A stretch of DNA of 64,000 nucleotides from Syntrophaceae bacterium (GCA_013177795.1 JABLXY010000004.1:420001-484000), one strand, 5' to 3'; positions 42,655-51,345 are shown, counted from the first letter of the stretch. A program made the numbers and translations. Notes: a model not told the origin generated them from the sequence alone.

Positions 42655-43728
42655 CTAGTCCCAGAGCCCCATCACGTCGCGCTTCTTCTTTTTCATGGCC
42701 GCCTTCTTTTCCTGGAGGGCCTGCCGGGCGGCCTTCTCCCTGTCCGCGACCTCGGCGGCCGCCTTTTCGGCCTCGGCTGGCTGCGCCTGCCGGGCTGCCT
42801 GCTGGTTTTCGGCAGGCTGCTGAGACGCCAGGGTCTGCTGCGCCGCCTGGGGCTGCTGTGCGGCCGCAGCGGGCATCTGCGGCTGCACGGACCCCTGGGC
42901 CTCCTGCTTGGTGAGCGCCGTTGCGGCCGCGCCCCCGTCCCTGGGCTGCAGCAGGATGATGCTGATCCGGCGGTTCTGCGGGTCCTTGGGGTTTTCCTTG
43001 ACGAGCAGGTCCGTGTCGGCGTACCCCACGACGCGGGCCACTCTCGCGGGGTCGAGCCCGCTCAGCTCGAGCATGCGCCTGGCCGAGGAGGCGCGGTTGG
43101 TCGAGAGCTCCCAGTTCGTGATCTGGTCGCCCCGAAACGGGGCGGCGTCCGTGTGCCCCTCGACGGCGATCCGGGCATCCTGGTCCCGGATGACCTCGGC
43201 CACCGCGGCGATGATCTCCCGGCACTTCTCCGTGGGTTCGGCGCTTCCGAGCTGGAACATGGGGCTGCCTTCCCTGTCGACGATCTGGATCCGCACCCCG
43301 CCCTCGACGGCGTCGACGCGAACGTGATCCATGAGCGCCTGCTCCAGGCCCTGCCCCTGGCCCGCCCCCTGGGCGCTTCCCTGCACCCCCTGCTGCCCCG
43401 CGCCCTTGCCGCGGATCGCCTTCCGGAGCGACATGGCCACGTTCTCGGGCTTGAGCTCGGCCTTCTTGATGTGGTCGGTGATCACGAAGGCCGAGCCGGG
43501 CTGGAAGGTCTTGCCGCTTTCCTTGAAGAGGCTGAAGTTCTTGAAGTACTCCGCCATGACGGCCCGCTTCTCCGTGGACACCATGGAGAGCAGCCACAGC
43601 AGGAGGAAGAAGGCCATCATGGCCGTGACGAAGTCGGCGTAGGCCACCTTCCACGAGCCGCCGTGGTGCCCCTCGCCGTGCTTCTTCTTGACCTTCTTGA
43701 CGATGACCTTGCGGACGGCTTCCGACAT
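42655..43728 (-). CDS. motB: Flagellar motor stator protein MotB (OmpA-like)
   Basis: A 357-residue stator subunit: basic N-terminus, one membrane helix (about 30-50) starting AYADFVTAMMAFFLLLW whose Asp carries protons (or Na+), a plug and periplasmic linker, and an OmpA-like peptidoglycan-binding domain (VEGHTDAAP ... LSTNRASSARRML ... NRRISI). The C-terminal 90 residues are Gln/Ala/Lys-rich low complexity, unusual for MotB. It overlaps motA by one base (TAATG). No other flagellar structural gene is in the window. Confidence 0.92.
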   Translation of the reverse strand: MSEAVRKVIVKKVKKKHGEGHHGGSWKVAYADFVTAMMAFFLLLWLLSMVSTEKRAVMAEYFKNFSLFKESGKTFQPGSAFVITDHIKKAELKPENVAMSLRKAIRGKGAGQQGVQGSAQGAGQGQGLEQALMDHVRVDAVEGGVRIQIVDREGSPMFQLGSAEPTEKCREIIAAVAEVIRDQDARIAVEGHTDAAPFRGDQITNWELSTNRASSARRMLELSGLDPARVARVVGYADTDLLVKENPKDPQNRRISIILLQPRDGGAAATALTKQEAQGSVQPQMPAAAAQQPQAAQQTLASQQPAENQQAARQAQPAEAEKAAAEVADREKAARQALQEKKAAMKKKKRDVMGLWD

Positions 43729-44585
43729 TACTTCTTGATTCTCCTCAGGGCTTCCTCGACTTCCGCGAAGGTGGGCTTGTCGACGGCCGGGACGACGCGG
43801 CGTCCGAACTCGACGGCCACCTGCGGGGCGGCCCCGCCCACGAAGGCCACGATGGCCATCTTGAGAACCGACAGGTACTGGAGCTCCTCCGCGGCCGAGT
43901 GCTCCATGTTTCTCGACATGGGCCCCACGAAGCCGTAACAGAGGAGCACGCCGAGGAAGGTGCCGACGAGGGCCGCGCCGATCGACTTGCCGAGGACCTC
44001 GGGCGGCTCGCTGATCTTGCCCATGGTGAGCACGATGCCGAGAACGGCGGCGACAATGCCGAGGCCGGGCAGCGAGTCGGCCACGGTGGCCACGCTCTTG
44101 CTGGGCGCCGTGAGCTCCTCGTGGTGGCTCTCGAGCTCCGCGTCGATGAGCGCCTCGAGCTCGTTGGGCTCGATCTTGGTCGTCATGACGGTCCGCAGGG
44201 TGTCGACGACGAGATCGAGGGCGTGGTGGTTCTTGAAGAACTTCGGGTACTTCGTGAAGATCACGCTCTCCTTCGGGTTGTCCACGTCGCCTTCGACGGA
44301 GACCAGGCCCTCCTTGCGGATCTTGTAGAAGACCTCGCCCAGCATGGTGAGGGCCTCGAGGTAGTCGGCCTTCGTGTACCCCTTGCCGCTGAGCATCTTG
44401 ACGATGCCCCCCATGACGGCCTTGATGACCTTCATGGGCGAGGCGATGATGAAGCCGCCCAGGGCCGCCCCGCCGATGATGAGAAGCTCGACGGGCTGGA
44501 AGAGAACGGCGAGGTTCCCCTTCTCCAGGAGGAAGCCGCCGATGACGCAGGCAATGACGATGGTCGCTCCGATGATCGTGAACAT
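43728..44585 (-). CDS. motA: Flagellar motor stator protein MotA
   Basis: A 285-residue stator subunit with four membrane helices, two near the N-terminus (about 1-45) and two near 165-215, separated by a cytoplasmic loop (about 60-160). The latter carries charges for interaction with FliG. PGLGIVAAVLGIVLTMGKI and GKSIGAALVGTFLGVLLCYG are typical of TM3-TM4, with conserved prolines. It couples to motB (overlap TAATG) and follows a PilZ gene; the trio shares one FliA-type promoter. Confidence 0.92.
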   Translation of the reverse strand: MFTIIGATIVIACVIGGFLLEKGNLAVLFQPVELLIIGGAALGGFIIASPMKVIKAVMGGIVKMLSGKGYTKADYLEALTMLGEVFYKIRKEGLVSVEGDVDNPKESVIFTKYPKFFKNHHALDLVVDTLRTVMTTKIEPNELEALIDAELESHHEELTAPSKSVATVADSLPGLGIVAAVLGIVLTMGKISEPPEVLGKSIGAALVGTFLGVLLCYGFVGPMSRNMEHSAAEELQYLSVLKMAIVAFVGGAAPQVAVEFGRRVVPAVDKPTFAEVEEALRRIKK

Positions 44586-44597
44586 GGGAAGCCGGCG

Positions 44598-45137
44598 CTA
44601 CCTCCTTTTCTCGCGAAGGATTTGCCGTTCCCGCTCGAAGACGAACCGGCAGATTTCGTCCCTGATCTCGTCATCCATGGCGACGAATTTCAGGCCGATC
44701 TCGTAGCCGTCGCTGCGGCACTCTGCCGCCACCACTTCCCCGTAGACGTAGACGGCAACCGAGGTGCCCGCTGAGAGCACCATCATGACCTCGAGGATAT
44801 CGCCGCGGTTGAAGGGCTCGCTCGAGGTGAAGGACAGGCCGCCCCCGCTGATGTTGATCCGGCGCACCGGCAGTGAGCTGAACCCCAGCTTCTGCGCGCC
44901 CAGCGTGTTGAGGAGGAGGTCGAGCTTGCGGTTGATCGTGGAGAGCCACTCGGCAAGGGCCTGGTCCTGGATCTCCGGAAGCCCCCCGAGATCGACGGTG
45001 GTCTGGTTGCAGATCCTCGAGAGGAGGCTTTTCCGCTCCTCCTCGGGGACGAGCCGCACGCCGAAGGGCACGACTGCCATAACCCTGGAATATTCCCGGC
45101 GGTTCGGCTGACAGGGAAATTCTGTCTTGAAATTCAT
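44598..45137 (-). CDS. PilZ-domain protein with a helical insertion
   Basis: A 179-residue PilZ protein, expected to bind cyclic di-GMP. The arginine motif NRREYSR lies near residues 12-18, and the second motif INISGGGLSF near 95-104. In most PilZ domains these two are about 25-35 residues apart; here some 75 residues intervene, mostly helical (RICNQTT...IQDQALAEWLSTINRKLDLLLNTL), resembling tetrameric PilZ proteins with coiled-coil insertions. ATG 45137 is 8 bases after AGGA; ATG 45146 lacks a ribosome site. Being first in an operon with motA and motB, it likely brakes or tunes the motor as YcgR does. Confidence 0.82.
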   Translation of the reverse strand: MNFKTEFPCQPNRREYSRVMAVVPFGVRLVPEEERKSLLSRICNQTTVDLGGLPEIQDQALAEWLSTINRKLDLLLNTLGAQKLGFSSLPVRRINISGGGLSFTSSEPFNRGDILEVMMVLSAGTSVAVYVYGEVVAAECRSDGYEIGLKFVAMDDEIRDEICRFVFERERQILREKRR

Positions 45138-45178
45138 TTTGGGCATCCTGGCAAACGTTGCAACGGTTTCATATTCTC

Positions 45179-45205
45179 TTATCGGTTGCCTTCGTTATAA
45201 CTTGA
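45179..45205 (-). promoter_or_regulatory. Sigma-28 (FliA) promoter of PilZ-motA-motB
   Basis: On the minus strand TCAAGTTA (45205-45198) is followed after exactly 11 bases by ACCGATAA (45186-45179). The FliA consensus is TAAAGTTT-N11-GCCGATAA, so 6 of 8 and 7 of 8 bases match at the correct spacing. It sits 42 bases upstream of the PilZ start, directly ahead of motility genes, which supports it. Confidence 0.8.
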
Positions 45206-45371
45206 AGAAGATTTTTCCCATGCAAGTCTCTGTAATGGCGGCACTTATTTTGGGTTCACCCCGTGCGGTTCGGCACAGGGGGCCAATGCAAGGCAGGTGC
45301 CACGCAACGGTGCGCAGGCGCGGGATGCAGGTGACGGGAGGCGGGCGAAAGAAGGCGGGGATCAGGAAAAA

Positions 45372-45881
45372 CTACATCGGCGCGGGCAGCAGGCGGTCGA
45401 GTGCGGCGAGGGCGTCTTCGACGGTGTCGACGGCCGTGAAGCTCTTGCCATGGGGCAGGCCGATCGCGGGCGTCTTCAGCCCGATGACGGGGGTGCCGTT
45501 GCGCAGGGCGTGGGCGATCTCGGAGACCGTTCCCCACCCGCCGTCGACGGCGATCATCACGTGCGGCGTCTTGGCGTTGATGGCGTTACGGGCATCGGCC
45601 ATCCCGGTCTGGATGGCGATGTCGACGAACTCGTTGGGGTAGCCCGCGAGCGGCCGCACGCGGTCGCTGGGCAAAACGGCCAGGACAAGCCCCCCGGCAC
45701 GGTATGCCCCCTCGGAGGCGGCCTTCATCACCCCGTCGCCTCCCCCCGTCAGGAGGACGTGCCCCCGCTCCGCGATTCCCCTGCCGATGCGCCGGGCGTC
45801 ATCGAGGATCTCCGGCGGGGCATCGTGCCCTCCCATGACGCCGATGACGAAGGGCTTTCTGCTGACTTCGATTTTCGTCAT
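45372..45881 (-). CDS. LOG-like Rossmann protein (TIGR00725 type)
   Basis: A 169-residue protein with the GVMGGHDAPPEI start, GGGDGVMKAASEGA, and VDGGWGTVSEIAHAL block that marks the TIGR00725/SLOG group, relatives of LOG cytokinin-activating phosphoribohydrolases. It is a nucleotide-binding Rossmann fold; the GGGxGxM and the PGGxGT-like (DGGWGTVSE) motifs are both visible. Substrate unknown. I start at ATG 45881 (MTKIEVSRKP). It is downstream of the SfsA-URI gene. Confidence 0.82.
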   Translation of the reverse strand: MTKIEVSRKPFVIGVMGGHDAPPEILDDARRIGRGIAERGHVLLTGGGDGVMKAASEGAYRAGGLVLAVLPSDRVRPLAGYPNEFVDIAIQTGMADARNAINAKTPHVMIAVDGGWGTVSEIAHALRNGTPVIGLKTPAIGLPHGKSFTAVDTVEDALAALDRLLPAPM

Positions 45882-45956
45882 ACGATCACGGACCTCAATC
45901 ACCCTCTACTCCACGGAGCAGGCAGAGTCAATTCCCGGCAAGGCGAGGCATGCGGC

Positions 45957-47111
45957 TCAGGATGCCCCTGCGTCTTGTTTCCCGGGGCTATCTCCCAGGA
46001 AGGCCTCCAGGCGCCCGATCCGGAACCCGAGGAGCAGGTCGATGAACCGCGGGTCGCGAAGGGGGTTTTCACGAAAGCCGAAGAGGTGTGTCGGGCATCG
46101 GCAGTCCGACGAGCCGAACCGGGGGATCGCCCAGTCGGCAAGCCCCCCGAGCGCCGCCGCGAGGTCGTGCTCAAGGTCCTCGCTTGCCCGGACGGGCAGC
46201 GCCGTGCAGGAATCGGATTCGCCGCGCAGGAAATCAACGTGCCAGTGATGCCGCTTGCGGAGACGCAGGTGCCGCTCCACCCGCTTCGAAAGGTTTGCGC
46301 GGGCCGAACCGGCGTAGACGTAATACCCCTTCGGGAAGGCGATGTGGCCGAGTGTGCCGACGTCGACCCGCCGGCTGCGCGCCATTTCGAGCACCAGGAG
46401 GTAGGCCCCCTCGTCCCTCGCCTCGCGCTCGATGAGTTCCCAGGGGATTCTGGCCTCCCTGACGGAGGGCCCGAGAGCGAGATCCGCCGTCCACGACAGG
46501 GTGACGGCCCTGACGAGGATGTCGTCACGCACCGCCAGGAGCGTCTGCGAGAAGGCCAAATCCGTGTGGTAGTCGGGCATGAAAGTGTCGACCTGCGGCG
46601 AGTGGACGAGAAAGACGACCCCGCCGGGGATCCCCCGCCGCGCGTGGAGGGCGAGCTGCTCGAGGTGCCTGCGGCCGCGCGCGGTGACGGCGTCGGGGAA
46701 CATGGCGATGCGGCCCGCGAAGAGGGTGCAGGACTTGACCTCGAGGAAGAACTCCCTCCCGCCGCGGTCGAGAAGGAAGTCGTATCGGCTCGACCCCGCG
46801 GCGGCCTCGCGCCGGATGACCGAATCCTGTTCGAACCCCGGGAGTCTTCCCGCCTCCAGCAGGCGGGCCGCCACGTCGTTGGCGAGGTGCGTGTGGAGCA
46901 GCACGGGCATCCCTTCCCGCTCCGCGGCGAGGGCCGTGTACGGGGTTCTCGCGGGCGGGCCGGGCGCGTTTGCGGCAAGGTACAGGAGCCGCCCCGGAAG
47001 CAGAAGCTCCCAGAGACGCCCCGGGTTGGGCAGGTAGGCCTCGACGGTCCTGCCGCCGAGATCGCAGAGAACGAGAAACCGGTTCGGCCTCCCGATGAAC
47101 CGGGCCTTCAT
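45957..47111 (-). CDS. SfsA fused to a URI/GIY-YIG-type endonuclease domain
   Basis: A 384-residue two-domain protein. The first 235 residues match SfsA (FIGRPNRFLVLC ... LPNPGRLWELLLPG ... YDFLLDRGG ... CTLFAGRIAMFPDAVTARGRRH), a DNA-binding/putative nuclease protein with an OB plus restriction-enzyme-like fold. From about 255 on, a DUF123/URI domain follows (GAYLLVLEMARS ... GYYVYAGSARANLSKRVERHLR ... HHWHVDFLRG), with its own GIY-YIG-like catalytic Tyr and Arg. I start at ATG 47111, since residues upstream are translated octamer repeat. SfsA alone is about 230 residues, so this is a natural fusion of two nuclease-like domains. Confidence 0.86.
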   Translation of the reverse strand: MKARFIGRPNRFLVLCDLGGRTVEAYLPNPGRLWELLLPGRLLYLAANAPGPPARTPYTALAAEREGMPVLLHTHLANDVAARLLEAGRLPGFEQDSVIRREAAAGSSRYDFLLDRGGREFFLEVKSCTLFAGRIAMFPDAVTARGRRHLEQLALHARRGIPGGVVFLVHSPQVDTFMPDYHTDLAFSQTLLAVRDDILVRAVTLSWTADLALGPSVREARIPWELIEREARDEGAYLLVLEMARSRRVDVGTLGHIAFPKGYYVYAGSARANLSKRVERHLRLRKRHHWHVDFLRGESDSCTALPVRASEDLEHDLAAALGGLADWAIPRFGSSDCRCPTHLFGFRENPLRDPRFIDLLLGFRIGRLEAFLGDSPGKQDAGAS

Positions 47112-47116
47112 AATCG

Positions 47117-47152
47117 GAAGCTGTGAAGCTGAGAAGTTGGGAAGTTGCGAAG
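47117..47152. repeat. 8-base periodic array next to sfsA start
   Basis: GAAG occurs at 47117, 47125, 47133, 47141 and 47149, exactly 8 apart (units CTGTGAAG, CTGAGAAG, TTGGGAAG, TTGCGAAG). A single arm is seen, immediately 5' of the SfsA-URI start codon. Confidence 0.75.
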
Positions 47153-47191
47153 CCGGCCGGCCTTTTTTCATTTTCTTATTTCAATCCCGAT

Positions 47192-47215
47192 GCCTGGTGC
47201 CCGATGCCTGCGGCC
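47192..47215. repeat. 7-base periodic array abutting the MFS stop codon
   Basis: GCC at 47192, 47199, 47206 and 47213 is exactly 7 apart (GATGCCT, GGTGCCC, GATGCCT, GCGGCCT). The array touches the stop codon of the transporter gene (47216-47218). Confidence 0.6.
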
Positions 47216-48385
47216 TCAGGGCCGTTCTTTCACAAAAAACAGCAGTGCTGCCGAAACCGCCGTCAGCGCCAGCGACAGGATAAACGGCGCCTCCATTCCG
47301 AAGCGGTCCCACAGCAGGCCGGCGACCACGGAGGCCGGCAGGGCGCACAGGCCGGTCACCATCTGGAAGCCGCCCAGCGCGCTCGCCCTGTACTCCACCG
47401 GGCCCAGCTCGGAGACAAAGGCCTTCTGCACCGTGTCGATGCCGGCCTGATGCAGCCCGAAGAGGACAAAGGCCGCCACGACCATCCACGCGCTGTCGGC
47501 GTGGATCATGGTCAGGCAGACGAGCCCCCAGAGGGCGTAGGAAATCTGGAGGACGGCCTTGCGGCCGATGCGGTCGGAGAGCACGCCGAAGGGGTAAGAG
47601 CAGAAGGTCGCCACCAGCGTGAACAGCAGGTAGAAGACGGGCACCGTGGTGACCTGGAAGCCGAACCGGTTGGCGAAGATGAGCAGAAAGGAGTAGCTGA
47701 AGGCCCCGAGCGAAAAAACCGCGCTCAGGAGGACGAAGAGCTTGAAGTTCCCGTCGAGGTTGGCGAGGGTGATTCCCTTGAAGAGCTTTGCGTCTTCGAG
47801 GCGCTGCTCGCGGATGTTGACCACGATGAGGGCGACGGCAATGAAGGACGGCACGGCGGCGATGAGCAGGAGGTTCTGGTAGCCGAGAAACGGGAAGGCC
47901 ACGATGCAGAAGACGATCCCGACAAGCGCGCCGGCATTGTCCAGGGTCCGGATGAGCCCGAAGTTTTCGCCCCGGTTGCTTCGCTTCGAGAGGTCCGCCA
48001 CCATGGCATCCCGCGGGGCGCCCCGCATCTTGCCCGCCCGGTCGAGGATCCGGAAGGGGACGAGCCAGTGCCACGTGGCAGACAGGGCGTAGCCCAGCCG
48101 CGAGACCGCCCCGAAGAGATAGCCCAGCCAGATGAAGACCTTGCGCTTGCGCGTCCGGTCGGAGATGTAGCCCGATAGGGCCTGCGAGAGGGAGACGACG
48201 GCGTTGCCGATCCCGTCGATGAGGCCGAGGACGGCCATGTTGGCCCCCAGGGACGCGACAAAGAGGGGCCAGATGGGGTAGATCATGTCCGACCCCATGT
48301 CGTTGAAGAACGACGCGAACGCAAAGGTGCGGACGGTCTTCTTCGTCTCTCCGGGTGGCGGCTCCCGCCGGTTGTCCGATTCCAT
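47216..48385 (-). CDS. Major facilitator superfamily transporter
   Basis: A 389-residue MFS permease with twelve hydrophobic segments. The loop 2-3 motif GYISDRTRKRK (residues about 67-77) and the central SDRIGRKAV (about 265) match the DRxGR-type signature; RGAPRDAMVADLSKR in loop 4-5 is also typical. Family members of this subgroup export drugs or metabolites by proton antiport. I chose ATG 48385 (MESDNRRE) with no clear ribosome binding site. Its start lies 15 bases after the stop of the upstream lipoprotein gene. Substrate unknown. Confidence 0.85.
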   Translation of the reverse strand: MESDNRREPPPGETKKTVRTFAFASFFNDMGSDMIYPIWPLFVASLGANMAVLGLIDGIGNAVVSLSQALSGYISDRTRKRKVFIWLGYLFGAVSRLGYALSATWHWLVPFRILDRAGKMRGAPRDAMVADLSKRSNRGENFGLIRTLDNAGALVGIVFCIVAFPFLGYQNLLLIAAVPSFIAVALIVVNIREQRLEDAKLFKGITLANLDGNFKLFVLLSAVFSLGAFSYSFLLIFANRFGFQVTTVPVFYLLFTLVATFCSYPFGVLSDRIGRKAVLQISYALWGLVCLTMIHADSAWMVVAAFVLFGLHQAGIDTVQKAFVSELGPVEYRASALGGFQMVTGLCALPASVVAGLLWDRFGMEAPFILSLALTAVSAALLFFVKERP

Positions 48386-48399
48386 GATGGCGGCCAGCG

Positions 48400-48792
48400 C
48401 TACTTCTTCAGGTTCGCCTCGATCTTGTCGTGGACGTATTTCGCCCCGATGTTGCTTCCCGCCGTGCCGACCCGCACGGAGACGGTGGTGTCCGTCCGCG
48501 TGAGGTAGGTCACGGTGATCTTCACCTTCTCCTCGTAGAGGACGGCGTCGATCGTGCCCTTCTCGATCCTGCGGTCCGGCACGATATCCGTCGCCTTGAG
48601 ATCCGCCAGGGCCTTGCGCGCGGCATCCCACACCTGGTCCATGGGGTACTTGTAGACCGACTCGAGGCTGCCGTCGTGATAGACGAACTTCCCCGATTCA
48701 TACCCCATGACGGTGTCCCCGGCGACGACGGCGCAGCCGGTCAGGGCGGCAAGCGAGAGAAGGCCGGCCACAAGGGCGATTCGTTTCAGCAT
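48400..48792 (-). CDS. DUF3568 lipoprotein
   Basis: A 130-residue lipoprotein with a signal peptide and lipobox (LTGC, Cys20), then a YKYPMDQVWDAARKALADL motif and a beta-rich C-terminus with YVHDKIEANLKK, characteristic of DUF3568. The function of the family is unknown. ATG 48792 has a GGGAGGT-like ribosome site upstream. It lies between the MFS and rhomboid genes. Confidence 0.8.
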   Translation of the reverse strand: MLKRIALVAGLLSLAALTGCAVVAGDTVMGYESGKFVYHDGSLESVYKYPMDQVWDAARKALADLKATDIVPDRRIEKGTIDAVLYEEKVKITVTYLTRTDTTVSVRVGTAGSNIGAKYVHDKIEANLKK

Positions 48793-48903
48793 AGCGTACC
48801 TCCCGGTGATTCGTTTTCGGCTCCGGGCGCAGGGGATGCGGCGTCGGCCGCGGCCCGATGCCGGTTGAGTTGCCGTTGACCCCGGGCGATCCCGTCCGCG
48901 ACG

Positions 48904-49746
48904 TCAGGAAAACCGGATGAGGAGCGCCTGCACGATCGTGAACAGAACGGCCCCCGCCGTGGCGATGGCCAGGACCGCCGCGGCGATGCGGTGCACCAGG
49001 GTCTCCCGTTTCCTCTCGTCGTAGCCGAGGGCGAAGCCCGCGGCGATCCCCGCCGCAATCCCCCCGCCGTGGGCCCAGTTGTTGATGCCGGGCAGCAGGA
49101 GGCCGAAGAGGACCAGGCCGATGATCCACCCCATGGCCTGCCGGTAGATGGCCGTTCCGAAATAGCCGCCCCGGGATTTCCCGTAGTAGAGAATGGCGCC
49201 GATCAGGCCGCACACGGAGGCCGAGGCGCCCAGCGTGAAGGGGATCCCGACGAGATAGGAGAGAAGGAAGCCGCAGATGCCGCTCAGGAGGTAGACGACG
49301 AGAAATCGTGCCGTGCCGTATTCCTGCGCCACGAACGGGCCCAGCTGGTGAAGGGCCAGCATGTTGAAGGCGATGTGCAGGATGCCCCCGTGGAGCCACG
49401 AGGCCGTGAGGATCGTCCACCAGCGGTGGTAGTAGTCGATGGGGAACGTCCCCGTGGCGCCGAGAAGCATCAGGCTCGTGCTCGAGGGCGACAGCAGCGT
49501 GAAGGGGTTGAGCGACATCCCCATCTCCGAGGGCTTGAGGACGAGGGCGAGGATGAAGACGGCCGCGTTGGCGTAGATGATGAACTGGATGATGCTCTCG
49601 CTGTCGCGCAGCGAGAACCGGGAGAGCCCCTGACGGATCGGCGACCCGGGGTTCACGAGCCCGCAGAAGGGGCACGAGGTCTCGTCGGAGCTGATCAGCC
49701 TCCGGCAGCCGGGGCAGAGCATCGATTTCTTGTCCAGTTGACCCAT
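48904..49746 (-). CDS. Rhomboid intramembrane serine protease with N-terminal zinc ribbon
   Basis: A 280-residue rhomboid protease. The N-terminus carries a zinc ribbon (CPGC at 11-14, CPFC at 25-28) that canonical rhomboids lack. The membrane core has WLHGGILHIAFNML (H124, N128), the catalytic Ser in GASASVCG (Ser175) and the catalytic His in NNWAHGGGI (His226), so the Ser-His dyad is intact. It cleaves membrane proteins within or near the bilayer; targets are unknown. Confidence 0.88.
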   Translation of the reverse strand: MGQLDKKSMLCPGCRRLISSDETSCPFCGLVNPGSPIRQGLSRFSLRDSESIIQFIIYANAAVFILALVLKPSEMGMSLNPFTLLSPSSTSLMLLGATGTFPIDYYHRWWTILTASWLHGGILHIAFNMLALHQLGPFVAQEYGTARFLVVYLLSGICGFLLSYLVGIPFTLGASASVCGLIGAILYYGKSRGGYFGTAIYRQAMGWIIGLVLFGLLLPGINNWAHGGGIAAGIAAGFALGYDERKRETLVHRIAAAVLAIATAGAVLFTIVQALLIRFS

Positions 49747-49855
49747 CGTTACGCCTCACGCTTCGGGGCACGGTAACACAGTCAGGGAAAGGCTGTCAAA
49801 GGAATTGCAGGTGATTCGGCCTTGTGCGGCGGCGTGGGCCCTAACGGGCGAGACG

Positions 49856-49952
49856 TTGTGAAGTTGAGAAGTTGTGAAGCGTGGAATGGCTGGCCGTCAA
49901 ATCCATGCCTCCTGCTGCCCCAAACTTCCTAGCTTCACAGCTTCCAAGCTTC
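49856..49952. repeat. Inverted pair of 8-base periodic arrays (rhomboid-rlmD gap)
   Basis: Left arm: TTG at 49856, 49864 and 49872 in units TTGTGAAG, TTGAGAAG, TTGTGAAG. Right arm: CTTC at 49925, 49933, 49941 and 49949, each exactly 8 apart (CTTCCTAG, CTTCACAG, CTTCCAAG). Two divergent genes, rhomboid and rlmD, flank the gap (49747-50033), which shows nothing else except the rlmD ribosome site. Confidence 0.8.
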
Positions 49953-50033
49953 GCCCCCAGTTGCCTTCTCCGGGAATGATTTACTTGTCATGGCAATAGC
50001 TGTTATAGTGGCCGAACGAGAAGGGGGATCGCA

Positions 50034-51203
50034 ATGGCCATGCGCAAGGGGGATGTCGTCACGCTGACGATCGAGACGGTCGCCTTCGGCGGCGAGGGGA
50101 TCGGCCGCGTGGAGAACCTCGTCGTCTTCGTTCCCTTCACCGCCGAGGGCGACGTGGCCGAGGTGGAGATCCGGGAGGCGAAGAAGCGTTTCCTCCGCGG
50201 CCGGGTGAGGAAGCTGCTCACCCCTTCGCCCGACCGGGTGGAGCCTCCCTGTCCCTACTATCAGCGCTGCGGCGGCTGCCATTACCAGCATATCGGATAC
50301 GAGAAACAGGTGGCGATGAAAGGCCGCCAGGTGGCCGAGGCCTTCGCGCGGATCGGGAAATTCCAGTCTGCGCCCGTCGAGCCGGCCCTCGCCTCGCCCC
50401 TCCCCTACGGCTACCGCGGCAAGGGAGAGTTCCACGTGGAGCGCTCGCGCGACGGCGCTTTCCGCATCGGGTTCATGGATGTCGGTGGCGGCCGCCTCGT
50501 CGATATCGAGCGCTGCGCCATCATGGAGGACTCCATCAACGAGCAGCTCGCCTACCTGCGCCGGCCGACCCATTCCCCCCCGCGCGTCGACCGCTACGTC
50601 GTGTGGTCGCTCACCGGCGCAGGCGCGGAAAAGCACGTCGTGCGGCTCGTCAAGGGGCGCGAGATCCTCGTTCCCCACGAGGGGTTTTTTCAGGCCAACA
50701 CGGCCCTGACGGACGGCCTCGTCGATTGCGTGATCGAACTGGCCGCGCTCCGCCCCGGCGATGCGGTGCTCGACCTGTATTGCGGCTCCGGCCTCTTTTC
50801 CCTGTTTCTGGCGACGTCCTGCGCGAGGCTCACCGGCATCGAGATCGACGGCGAGGCCGTCGGGTGCGCGCGGCTCAACATGGCGAGGCACGGGATCGAA
50901 AACGCCGTTTTCCATCACGGCGACGTCCGGGACGTCCTGGAAAGGGAATTCGGCGGGGGCAAGGGTGCGGCCGATGCAATCGTCCTCGACCCCCCGAGGG
51001 CGGGCTGCGAGCGGGAGGTGATCGACCTCGTCGCCGGTCTTCGCCCCTCGAGGATCGTCTACGTCTCCTGCGACCCGACCACGCTCGCCCGCGATGCCCG
51101 GCTGCTCGTCGATGGGGGGTTCGATCTAATCGCCGTCCGGCCCGTGGACATGTTCCCGCAGACCCGGCACATCGAGTGCGTCGCCCTGCTCGTCAAGCGC
51201 TGA
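50034..51203 (+). CDS. rlmD: RlmD-like 23S rRNA m5U methyltransferase
   Basis: A 389-residue TrmA/RlmD-family enzyme that methylates uridine C5 with S-adenosylmethionine. A TRAM domain (about 6-62) comes first. Cys73, Cys79, Cys82 and Cys161 supply the [4Fe-4S] ligands. SAM motif I is LDLYCGSGLFS, the nucleophile is Cys346 in YVSCDPTTLARD, and the PxR base region is LDPPRAGC. The exact target base (U1939, U747 or tRNA U54) cannot be told apart by sequence alone, so rlmD is tentative. A GAAGGGGG tract precedes ATG 50034. Confidence 0.86.
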   Translation: MAMRKGDVVTLTIETVAFGGEGIGRVENLVVFVPFTAEGDVAEVEIREAKKRFLRGRVRKLLTPSPDRVEPPCPYYQRCGGCHYQHIGYEKQVAMKGRQVAEAFARIGKFQSAPVEPALASPLPYGYRGKGEFHVERSRDGAFRIGFMDVGGGRLVDIERCAIMEDSINEQLAYLRRPTHSPPRVDRYVVWSLTGAGAEKHVVRLVKGREILVPHEGFFQANTALTDGLVDCVIELAALRPGDAVLDLYCGSGLFSLFLATSCARLTGIEIDGEAVGCARLNMARHGIENAVFHHGDVRDVLEREFGGGKGAADAIVLDPPRAGCEREVIDLVAGLRPSRIVYVSCDPTTLARDARLLVDGGFDLIAVRPVDMFPQTRHIECVALLVKR

Positions 51204-51345
51204 AAGTGGAGTATGCGGATTCGATGATGACAAAGGACCTGCTCGGTCCATTTTTCAATGAGACATCGCAAGCTTTACAAACCGCTGCACACTGCCTAAG
51301 ATAAGGGCGGCTTGAAAAGGCCCTTTTCGAGAAAGACCCGAGTTT

